A DNA stretch of 64,000 nt from Watersipora subatra (lineage: Eukaryota; Bryozoa; Gymnolaemata; Cheilostomatida; Watersiporidae): assembly GCF_963576615.1 (NCBI RefSeq), contig NC_088708.1, positions 50,889,196 to 50,953,195 of the forward strand, written 5' to 3'. Positions 45,901-57,900 of the stretch are shown here, in pieces. The position numbers were made by a program, and so were the translations under genes. The stretch's first letter is position 1; each line of letters begins with the position of its first letter. A model generated the notes under the pieces. That model made no database searches, was not told where the DNA came from, and was given only the letters and a program-made list of their open reading frames with translations.

Positions 45901-48900
45901 AGCTCTGATTGATGGTGAATAGCATATGCATGAGCTCTGATAGATGGTGAAAAGCATATACATGAGCTCTGATAGATGGTGAAAAGCATATACATGAGCT
46001 CTGATAGATGGTGAATAGCATATACATGAGCTCTGATAGATGGTGAATAGCATATGCATGAGCTCTGATTGATGGTGAAAAGCATATGCATGAGCTCTGA
46101 TTGATGGTGAAAAGCATATACGTGAGCTCTGATAGATGGTGAATAGCATATGCATGAGCTCTGATTGATGGTGAAAAGCATATACGTGAGCTCTGATAGA
46201 TGGTGAATAGCATATGCATGAGCTCTGATTGATGGTGAAAAGCATATGCATGAGCTCTGATAGATGGTGAAAAGCATATACGTGAGCTCTGATAGATGGT
46301 GAATAGCATATGCATGAGCTCTGATTGATGGTGAAAAGCATATACGTGAGCTCTGATAGATGGTGAATAGCATATGCATGAGCTCTGATAGATGGTGAAT
46401 AGCATATGCATGAGCTCTGATAGATGGTGAAAAGCATATGCATGAGCTCTGATTGATGGTGAAAAGCATATACATGAGCTCTGATAGATGGTGAATAGCA
46501 TATACATGAGCTCTGATAGATGGTGAATAGCATATGCATGAGCTCTGATAGATGGTGAATAGCATATGCATGAGCTCTGATAGATGGTGAATAGCATATA
46601 CATGAGCTCTGATAGATGGTGAATAGCATATACATGAGCTCTGATAGATGGTGAAAAGCATATGCATGAGCTCTGATAGATGGTGAATAGCATATACATG
46701 AGCTCTGATTGATGGTGAATAGCATATACATGAGCTCTGATAGATGGTGAATAGCATATGCATGAGCTCTGATAGATGGTGAATAGCATATGCATGAGCT
46801 CTGATAGATGGTGAAAAGCATATGCATGAGCTCTGATAGATGGTGAATAGCATATGCATGAGCTCTGATTGATGGTGAATAGCATATACATGAGCTCTGA
46901 TAGATGGTGAATAGCATATGCATGAGCTCTGATAGATGGTGAAAAGCATATGCATGAGCTCTGATTGATGGTGAATAGCATATGCATGAGCTCTGATTGA
47001 TGGTGAATAGCATATACATGAGCTCTGATTGATGGTGAATAGCATATACATGAGCTCTGATTGATGGTGAATAGCATATACATGAGCTCTGATAGATGGT
47101 GAATAGCATATACATGAGCTCTGATTGATGGTGAATAGCATATGCATGAGCTCTGATAGATGGTGAATAGCATATACATGAGCTCTGATTGATGGTGAAT
47201 AGCATATACATGAGCTCTGATAGATGGTGAATAGCATATACATGAGCTCTGATAGATGGTGAATAGCATATACATGAGCTCTGATAGATGGTGAATAGCA
47301 TATACATGAGCTCTGATTGATGGTGAATAGCATATGCATGAGCTCTGATAGATGGTGAATAGCATATACATGAGCTCTGATTGATGGTGAATAGCATATA
47401 CATGAGCTCTGATAGATGGTGAATAGCATATACATGAGCTCTGATAGATGGTGAATAGCATATGCATGAGCTCTGATAGATGGTGAATAGCATATACATG
47501 AGCTCTGATTGATGGTGAATAATTTCACAAGCAATGGCAAATCTGTCTTTTTAGTTTGCTGGCTTTTCAGCTGAGAGTCTAGCGGAAAGGATGCAGGATG
47601 GAGAAGTAAGCATCTTGGTTACTGCAGGCAAGTTATGACTAGCATAAGTCTGGTCAGTATTACACTCTTTTTGGTTTCCCAGAAATCAGGATACAACAAC
47701 CTTAAATTCTCAGATATTTTGTGCAATCGCGTAAATGTTACCGCATGTTGTCACTGACTTTGAACTGAATAAGGGTGCTTCTTGTATTCATAAAGCCTGC
47801 TATTTAAAATTCAAGCTTAACTTGCTGTATAAATCAGCAGCCATTGAAGTGTTTGGAGGTCTCTCTCTGTACACCTAAACTTACATGATCAAATATGAAA
47901 AGCTTTTAGTTCCTTGTACCCTTCAGTCGTGACATCTTGGTTGAACAAATGACATTGACACAGAGACTAAGTAATGCCAGTGTTCTGTCTTTTTTCACTT
48001 ATCCAATAATTATCCAAGATCTAAACTTAAAAAATTATAACAATATCAGTGTTAGTATTTCGTGATATGTTCTAGCCTTCTTGCGAAAATCTGGTAGCGG
48101 GATAACCTAAGTTTACCCTGGTCTCATGTCTTAATGTGTTAATCAGGAACTTATTGCCCCTTATTTATTGCCACGTTTACACATTTATCTATAATCACCT
48201 CTCTCTATTGCCCCCCCTCCCCCCCCTGCTCTCTTTGCAGCATCCATATCATGTATCGTTAAGGCTACATGTCAATTTGCCTGTCTTTAACATGAAGGCC
48301 TAGTGACAGTAATAATCTCTTCTTATCGCTTAATATTGTTATATTTGGTCTTATTTATGTAATTTATTACGTTGTAATCTGTCCGTCTGTAATTCGATCT
48401 GTCCAGCTATAGCTATTAAAATCTTGGAATGAAGAATTTGTATCGCAGAAGGTTTTATCTCGGAACCTCCCTTTCGCCAAGCAATAAGCTAACCAATTGA
48501 GCTACGCGACATGCCTCGAGTTCATTGGGCAATATGAGTGGTTATCTAGGTTAAAATAAACTAAGCGACACTGCATTACGTTACGGCACGATGTCACTAA
48601 AGCTTGCTCTCATGAAAACTTGCTCTTAAGGCTTTTATCAGTAATTTTAGCAATACGGATACTAGCTTGCTCAAATTAGCCATTGGCAATGTGCCAGGCT
48701 AATGGCAAGTAACAGGGAACTACATTACCTGCCACTGTTTATAAGCTGTTTTTAATACTCGTACAACACCGGGCATTCCGCTAATAGTTTTATATAATGC
48801 AGTTGTTTTAATGATATGTGTAATTATTTGAAACAGTTACTAAGAAGTTATCATAAGTTTTAGGCTGTGGGCCATATTAAATTAATTACAGTTTATTTTT

Positions 48901-51900
48901 ATGGTAATACTTGCTCAAACATGCAACAGTTTTAACATAGGAAGCAGAACTGAAAACGAATTAACTGTGTTTGTGGAGGTTCGCTTCTAATTCAATTTTG
49001 TTTCCTCTATGGCTGCTTTCTATGAGTTATTGGTCAGTGGGGCTTAAAATGCATGTGTGAGTTTATTGAGCTTCATAAATTTAATGTTTAAACTACCACA
49101 ACCATGATACTTCAAAAGAAATCGATTATTTTTACTTTAAATTTATTAATTATTGGTTAGTCAAGCTAGTAGAAGTTTGTAACTAATGAACAGTGATGGC
49201 AATTCTTGTTTATGGAAACCTTTTTAATATTTATGTATTCTCCCAATATATTCTATTATCAAGCTTTACCCAAAACTTACAAGATCTATATGACAGCTTG
49301 TTTTAATTATTGATCTCCTTTTTTAGTTCGAGTCTCATATTTTTTGTACATCTAATTAATGCATAAACTTAGACTCCATCATAAATGGCTCCAACATTTA
49401 CATAGGCCCAAAAATCATGTCACATGTCTATATCACCACAAATGTGATACTGGATTGTCAATCACTTTTGTTCGTTTCAGATGGATCCTGGAGAGGAACA
49501 AAGCTTGTGAACCTGAAGGAGATAAGTGACAAGGCCATGGAGATCTGTGCTGGCAAGTAAGAATTCAGTTACTCTCCCTAATTCATCTTTAGCTGAAGGC
49601 TTTTGTGAGCAACCTGTTGTAAGCATACCATATGCATACTGCTGTCAGTTTGTTCATGCCGTTACAACCTGTAAGCATGTTCATACTGTTGTAACCATCT
49701 GCAGACAGTTGTGAGCATATGCATGCTGCTTCAAGAATGAGTATTATAAATTTCTAATGTGAGCATGTAATATCCTCTTTATAAGGGTAGCAAATAACGG
49801 CGTACTGTTTCTTTTTTAATATCAAAAGACAATCATGTATTTCCTCTGTTTAGGGGGCAGCAGATAACCACATGTCTGGTTGCGAAGCATCTTAGTGCTA
49901 CAGAAGAAACTCCTGTAAGAAATGGAACCGTTGTAAACGATGGTGGTGACTGTATAGATGAAGCAACGTCAGAGCCGGGTGTTCGACCCTGCCAGCATCT
50001 CAAAGTTAGTATTATAAACCATTTCATTAGAAGATTGCTTAAGGGTGTGACTGAAACATGGCCAGCTAAGGTTGTTGATGGTGTGTTTGTATGGGTTCTA
50101 GTATAAACCGTGTTTTAGATGTAATTATGGCCAAGTTAGATGTCTTTCTCGATGCTTTTGTCGTGACTCATGTTTGACAAATTCTTGTTTGTCGTTTTAA
50201 TCTTAAATTACAAAGCAAGTTTATTCTTGTTGCTGTATTTCATAGGTGAATTGGACAGAGGGGAGAGACATCTGGTGGCACACAGCAATGGCCTCTGCCA
50301 GTGAAGACTGTGAATGCGAATGGATGGACGTTGAAGACCCTCTTTTTATGCTTTACACCAGGTACATCCAACCACTTGTCTGTATCATGTGCGCACTGTA
50401 AAACCTCTATTTGAGAGCCACCTTTATTTGAATGCCCCCCTACATTTGACCGCCACTTCTATTAAACCGCCACCTCTATTAGACCACCACCTCTATTAGA
50501 CCGCCACCTTTATTAGATGCCACCTCTATTAGACCACCACCTCTATTAGACCGCCACCTCTATTAGACCGCCACTTTGGCATTCTTTGATCTGTACGAAC
50601 CCATAATAGAAAACGATCAGTAGAAAATTGTCTACAAAGTAGTACTAATAATGACTCGGCTAAATCAATCGCAAATAATTCTTTAGTTGTTTCTGTAGGG
50701 GTTGCTATAGTTTTAGTGATGTGCGCCTGAAAACTTCGATCATCGTAATTACCAGAGCTACACTCTGATTTGAAATCATTAAGGTCTAAATTTGATCCGT
50801 TGTATTCAGATTCATTCTTAGGTTGGTTTACAACCTGATATGAAGACTTTTAAATGTTCTGATGAACAATGAAAGTACTCATCAGGAACACCGTACATTG
50901 TTCCGGCGTATTGAAATCCATTTTTTAACTTCAACCAAAGCTTTTTGGGTTTTTCCATATGACTTTGGAAACAACACCATCAAAATAAGTAATAACTGTG
51001 TTCATCTAATATGTTTTACACAAAGTAGTTCTCTGTTTAATTCAGTCTGATACTTCGACAAATGTGAAAAACGGTTTAGCAAAAATGCTGAAACCAATGG
51101 CATTAATGTCACTCTGCCTGAAGGAGAGTGCAGAATACAGGCGACATTAGCATCGCTTCACTCGTAAAAAAGGGTTAAATTTATCTTCCCAAAATTCTAA
51201 TGAGCTAGTTGCAAAAATAAAACGCTACACTATGTCTGAATGTCATCTCTAGTAGAAAACCGCTATCTGAGAAGGGTTGAAAAATACAGCCTTTTGGCAT
51301 GCAAATAGAGGTTTTATAGTATATTGATTTTCTTATTTCAACAAGTTTTACTGCCCAGTATCCAGTTTGATCTCTCTGTAAGCTCATTTTGAGATGTGCT
51401 GTAATCTATTTGGCGTTATCTTGTCTCACTAACAAATGTAATGTTGACAATATTCTTGACTGACGCAAATCTTAATTCGGGCAACAAACTGGTTTAGTGA
51501 AAGAATGACATCACTCAGTCTCAATTGAAACATAACCTCTTGAGGCTTTCTCGCAGAGGGGAATGATAATTTTCAGACTTGGATTGTACAGAAGCATCCT
51601 GAGATTTGTAACCATTCATAAAATCAATTCTCAATTCAATTAGGCGGTAAATTATTGAATAATTCCTAATTTAGTTAGCTAAGGTCTGCATGTGTAGTTG
51701 TAAGCCAATTGATCTATTGGTTGATCAGAATTGATCTATTGGTTGATCAGAATTGATCTATTGGTTGATCAGAATTGATCTATTGGTTGATGAGAATTGA
51801 AACTGTGTAACTCAAGCTTGTCGAGAACAATTTTCAGCTTCAACTAACGTTGAGACTTTAGAAAGTACTTCCCATCACCTCTACATATAGTAGTCAAATC

Positions 51901-54900
51901 TTGACTTCTCATCACCTCTACATATAGTAGTCTAACCTTGACTTCCCATCACCTCTACATATTGTAGTCAAACCTTGACTTCCTATCACCTCTACATATC
52001 GTAGTCAAACCTTGACTTCCTATCACCTCTACATATAGTAGTCAAACCTTGACTTCCTATCACCTGTACATATAGTAGTCAAACCTTGACTCTCCATCAT
52101 CTCTACATATAGTAGTCAAACCTTGACTTCCCATCACTTGTACATATAGTAGTCAAACCTTGACTCTCCATCATCTCTACATATAGTAGTCAAACCTTGA
52201 CTTCCCATCACCTCTACATATAGTAGTCAAATCTTGACTTCCCATCACCTCTACATATAGTAGTCAAACCTTGACTTCCTATCACCTCTACATATAGTAG
52301 TCAAACCTTGACTTCCCATCACCGCTACATATAGTAGTCAAACCTTGACTTCCTATCACCTCTACATATAGTAGTCAAACCTTGACTTCCCATCACCTCT
52401 ACATATAGTATTCAAACCTTGACTTCCTATCACCTGTACATGCAGTAGTCAAACCTTGACTTCCCAACACCTCTACATATAATAGTCAACTGTGTATATA
52501 TTTATTAATATTAAGCAGGTTATTTCTCTCTTAACTACGTATAAGATGAGAGACAGGATAACTAATAACCAAGAATAGAATATATGACTGAGACTGTAAC
52601 TTGATTATATTCATCATAGTGCAAAACTAATTTACAGTAGCTATCTACGAGCCCTATAATACTGCTAGATACGGGGCATTGAAAGGCAATTTACAAGATG
52701 GCTAGTCATTTGAATCAGATTTTAACTCCAAAATCTAAATTGATTGACAGATATAAGCATCCAATTTCATGGATCATATTTCACTTTGTCAGTCACCAAT
52801 GAAAATAACCAGCGTCTTGGTAGCTGCTCAGGATGAGCCATTAAAGTTTACAGTCGAAATGGTCTGGAGTTAGCCATCGTAACAGATATTATTTTTAACG
52901 AACACTTGCGCATTCTGTTTGTTCCTGAAGAAAGAAATTACTTCTTACCAATTTAACTTTGACAAGACGTAAATTTTATTTGATCATTGTCAAGCACGAA
53001 TGCATTAATGAAACTTGAAATATTTGAACAAAAATTTGTTCTGAGATACAACTGCGTTATGGTATGGATTATGTCACATATCAAATATACTCTTGTCTCT
53101 CTAGTTTTAATATGTAACAATATGTAATATGTTCAAAGATAGATGGCTATGTTAATATAGAGTTGCTAAGCGAGTGTTGAACTCTGCTACCATTAACTAA
53201 AAAACTACATGTGTATATATATATAATAATAATAATAATAATAAGGGTAGGAGGAAATAATACCTAGCCGGAAGTCACTAGAAATCTGTTTCGGGTACCC
53301 GCCCTCGTCAGGTGACAGCTATTCATATTATTATTATTGTACTCCACCGAAATTCTATTTTTATTGTAAAGCTCTCTTTATTTAGCATTTTAGTAATACT
53401 ATAACTGTGTATGAATATATATATATAAATCCCAAACTTCCTGTTCGAGCTCTGATTTGTTTGGGATCTACGACATTTGAAAATGAAGGTTGAACCGCGT
53501 TTATTTTTACTTTAAGTTGTAATTCATTTTCAAGGAAATTTGCTTGTTTGCCAAAAAGTTATTTCAGCTTTATTAATCAAGGTCACTCTGCAATTTGTTT
53601 AGATGGTACCATGTCTGCAGTAAACAAAGTGAGTGTTATGTTTCTAATGGTTACGGAACATGGGCATCTGTAAGTTTTCTATTATGGTTGTACGTTGTTG
53701 GCACGTTATCGTGAACTGATCAGCACTCAGGAACACACGCTAACATTCAATCAAGACTAGATTTTTTCACAATCAGTCTTCCTGATCCTTCTCTTTACAC
53801 TTTTTCTTCATGTAATTTCAGCATGTTTAACATATACTTAAATTATTGCTGTGATCTCTCTCTCTCTCTCTGTAAAAGTCTGTTCAAAGAGCACTATCCA
53901 GTTGATAGACTGAACCATTTTTTAGAGTATGCGTGCAAACCTTTTTTGAGCAACAAGTATTATATCTAACTTAAAAGGTACATCAGGCCTTGCTTTTACA
54001 CGTATTAAAAAGTTCTCATAGCTCATAGGAACATCACCGCATTGAAGCGTAATTATGAAACCTTTTTTTCTGGTTGCAGCAATTTGGACTGTTGTGCCAG
54101 TCGTACCTTTTTACCATCCATAATTTTTCATCAATAATTGTTAACATTGCCACAAAACTTGGTTGAATCCATAACCATAGCTTATTCAATATGGAAGAAG
54201 ATAGAACATTATCTGGCACGGATGATGATACATACTTGTTTAATTTCAGCAAATGCCCAACAGTTGCGTGAACCGTAGCATTCATAATCATTGCAGAAAC
54301 TTATACCTTGGTAGCATGACATCACATGACAATGAATATGTCGATGTTTTTCGAAGTTATAAAAACCAGGCATTATGCTGGTTAGGTACAATCTGTATTG
54401 ATACGCTGGGTTATCACTGCTCTAACTCACTTAGTTCATTCTATCAACAAATTAGCTCCCTCAGTTGGTTGTAGGCATTGCATCTAATTAATTTAACTCT
54501 TTATTCTCGTGTCTACTGTGAAACCAATCATTGAAGAGATATCCCTGCATAGTCTGTATATTTGAAAAAATTAGTGTCATCCAATGCTTATTACTATGAA
54601 TTTGTAGGTTTATATAGGTCACTAGAGTGCAATATAGATTATTCTAGAATTCGTCAACCTTCCAAACTTCCCATTGTGGTAGTCATGGACCACTGTTTAG
54701 AGAATGATCTCGCTTTTCAAACTGTTTCTGCATTATTCTCTATCATTGTCAACGAAATTGATAGGATTGTCTTAAACGGTTTGACACATGATACTCCAAT
54801 AGTTCCTAGCTGGTTTCTGGTAAGGCAGTCCTTCCTGTGCTCGTGCTGACCAACATCTAATAGCCATCGCGCTATACTACTGTGAGAATATATGAGTAAC

Positions 54901-57900
54901 TAGTTAGTCTTGGCTGATGCATATGACCAAGATTAAGTAATCTGCGATACTCAGTCTAAACCTCCACCGTTGCAGGCGGTCGCGGTTCTTCATTGCATTC
55001 ACGTGTTTTAGTGGTTCGACGGGTAAGCCAAAGGGAGTGCTTCATACGACTGGAGGGTACATGCTATATGCTGCCACCACCTTCAAGTACGTATTTGACT
55101 ACCAACAGCATGATATCTACTGGTGTACAGCAGACGTCGGCTGGATCACAGGCCACACTTACGTCTGCTATGGGCCCCTGCTTAATGGCAGCACCAGTGT
55201 TATTGTAAGTTGCCTACTTGTAAACATTCACACACGTTATGGTGATGGCTGAGACATGTTTGTTGAATAATTGTAGAGGTTACAACAGAATGTGTGGAAT
55301 GTTCTAGACTTCTGTCTCCTGCGAGTTTCACTTACCGTAGTTGAAGGGATGGCAACCAGCGGTCTACAATTTGTTTACACTTACTTTTCCTAGCTGTCTG
55401 TAATACTGGTTAGTTCTGACTTTTGTAGCATTTAAACCTGTCAAACTCGAGTCTAGTTGCTCTAAACTTTGACAATATATTAAACTATCTTTTATACCGG
55501 TTGCATATGGGATTCTAAAATTTGTATACACCTTAGTAAGCAGATTGCTTCAGATTCATTTGATTTAAACAAATCTGATGTTATTTTATTGTTTCTTAAG
55601 TTCGTTTATAGTGTCATTTGGCCTGAGCAGAGACTATTATTGCTCATATCGTTATACTATCTCCTGAGACTATCTAGTGAGTTCATCGAGAGATAGTCAG
55701 TCTTGGCAAATGTCTGAAGTGCTTGTACATTGCCTTATACAAGGCCAAGTTATCAGAACTGTAAGTTAGACTTGTTAATGACAAAAATATGAAGTAGTTA
55801 TTTTGTTTTTAGCATACTATTTTTAGGAAAACTAGAAAATTGTTGCGATTTGCAAATTTCTTTTTCCAGGTCACAAAACATAAATAAACAAAATAAACAA
55901 AATAAATTTGAAAGTAGCGCCTCCCTAAACAAAATTTTTATAAACAAAAAGAATCGCATTGTCTCTTCCTGTCAGCAAATAATACTTTCAAAATAATATT
56001 CTCAGTAACAGGAAGTAGTTCATCAGAATAGTTAATAACGACAATTGTTACTATATGGAGATTTTTTGTCATTTGCTATTATTTTAGTTTTAATACATCT
56101 TGTGCTATTGCAAGTGAGAATTATAATGTGTCTTATTTAAAGAATAGAGAAAGCATAATATTATTATGCTTTATTATTCATCTTGAGGTGTTGACTGATG
56201 TTCTAAAAAAAGAATCAAGGAGATTGACCAACCAGAAGCTGAGATATAGCCAGCCAAACACAGGTCTACCAAAAAACAAAAGTGTTTTGGTAATCATCAA
56301 TATATGACGTATGAAATCGACTTGTGTGTCATTGGTCAATTAAGCCAACTAATGCGCTCTCCTATAACAATCACGGCGTTTTAATTGGTTTAATCCCTGG
56401 AAGTATAGAACAATCAAATTGGGCCTAACAATCATCGCTCCTAGAATTCCGAACCAGTCCCTCTGACGTGTAGATTAGTTTTAGCATAAAATAATTACAC
56501 GCATCTATTATTTCGCTATCTTGCTAGTTCAGCTCAGTTTTGTTGTTCTCCTACTTAGCTTCCCTATTCAGACTCATCTTTAGCGTTGTTCAGATTTTTA
56601 ACTACAGCTAATAAATAGAATCAATTAAATCAATCATCAATATCGGTTATCATTTGGAATTTTCTACAAATTATATTAGTTACATCATTTATTCTATACG
56701 CAGTTATATTATTATTTTGTATAATATGCATTATGAATATTATATAAATCATAAAAAATAATCATAGATAAGATAATGGATCAATAGCAAAATCAAAGCA
56801 AAAGTTATCGTTTTCTTTTCTTATAGCAAGAGCAGCACGGTCAAGTTAGTCTTTTTAAGATTATGGCTGTAGTGAACTTCCAGTCTGTTAATAGTGACGA
56901 TAATCATGAAAATCAACTGAATGCTGCAGTAGATACACAGTAGAAAAATGATGAAGCAACAAAAAGTCCCATTCCTATTTCGTATTCTAAACAAACTGCA
57001 ATCGCGGATATCGCATATAGACTATACACGCGCCGTTCGTTGAACAGGTGATCTTGGGAGCATATCCGTGGAGATCGAGTTAAAATTTGAAGCACAATAG
57101 TCAAAATCTGCTCTTCTGCTTTAAAAAATCATGGCGAGGGGTTGTGGGCAAATGCCTTTACCACACAATGTTTGGATGATTTTCCTGAGAAACCAGAGCT
57201 AGTATGTAAATTATTTACTATCGCGAGAAGCGTTTCACATCTCGTAGCCAAAACAATCATTATAAGTAACGGCGGTAAGGGTGCGCAACTCCGGCACATG
57301 ACCATTAAGTCGATTTTATACGTCATAGTTTTCGGGATTTTCGAAGGGTTTTCCTCTGATTCTTTATTAGGTAGACCTGTGTTTGGCCGTCTATATCTCA
57401 GCTTCTAGGGGGTCAATCTCCTTGATTCTTTTTTTAGAACATCAGTCAACACCTCAAGATAACTAATAAAGCATAATAATATTATGCTTTCTCTACTCTT
57501 TAACTACAGAAGTGATCGGTTATGCTTGCAGTTTGAAGGCACGCCATTCTATCCGGACGCTGGCAGACTATGGCAGGTGGTTGAAAAGTATAAAGTGTCA
57601 AAGTTCTACACCGCTCCAACAGCCATTAGGTCACTCATGAAGTATGGAGATTCATATGTGACCAAGTGAGTCTTTCGCCAGTTCATTAAGATGCCAAACA
57701 CGTGACAGAATTAATAAGCTGATTTCTGCATGTTTGTTCTCTGGGAGTTGTTTGTTCTCTGGGAGTCTTTTAAAGATGAACTTGCGTAAAACTTCTAGTA
57801 AATTTTATCAGAAATTATTGCTGCTTTTCTATCATTTGTAATTGTTTTTCGATGTTTGAGGTGATCTGAGTGCTAAGATGTTTCAAGATTAAAATTGACA

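Noticed and set aside
44094..47540. Three overlapping - strand ORFs of over 1100 codons
   Set aside because: All are translations of the 32-bp minisatellite in its three frames. The 32-residue period equals three units, and the composition has no protein character.
47606..47607. GT donor GAA then GTAAGC for ACSS2 exon 4
   Set aside because: It would shift the frame into exon 5 and delete the conserved residues before D-G-S-W-R-G; the GC donor at 47628 keeps both.
48440..48520. A functional tRNA gene
   Set aside because: Only A- and B-box-like motifs are seen; no full cloverleaf with acceptor pairing was found, and the segment lies inside a repeated element.
51868..52489. CRISPR-like regularly repeated DNA
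   Set aside because: Units are contiguous without unique spacers, in a eukaryotic intron. The same applies to the other arrays.
54034..54849. Several 60-95 codon ORFs in ACSS2 intron 7
   Set aside because: No family motifs, contradictory frames and strands; the ACSS2 frame runs cleanly from exon 7 to exon 8 without them.
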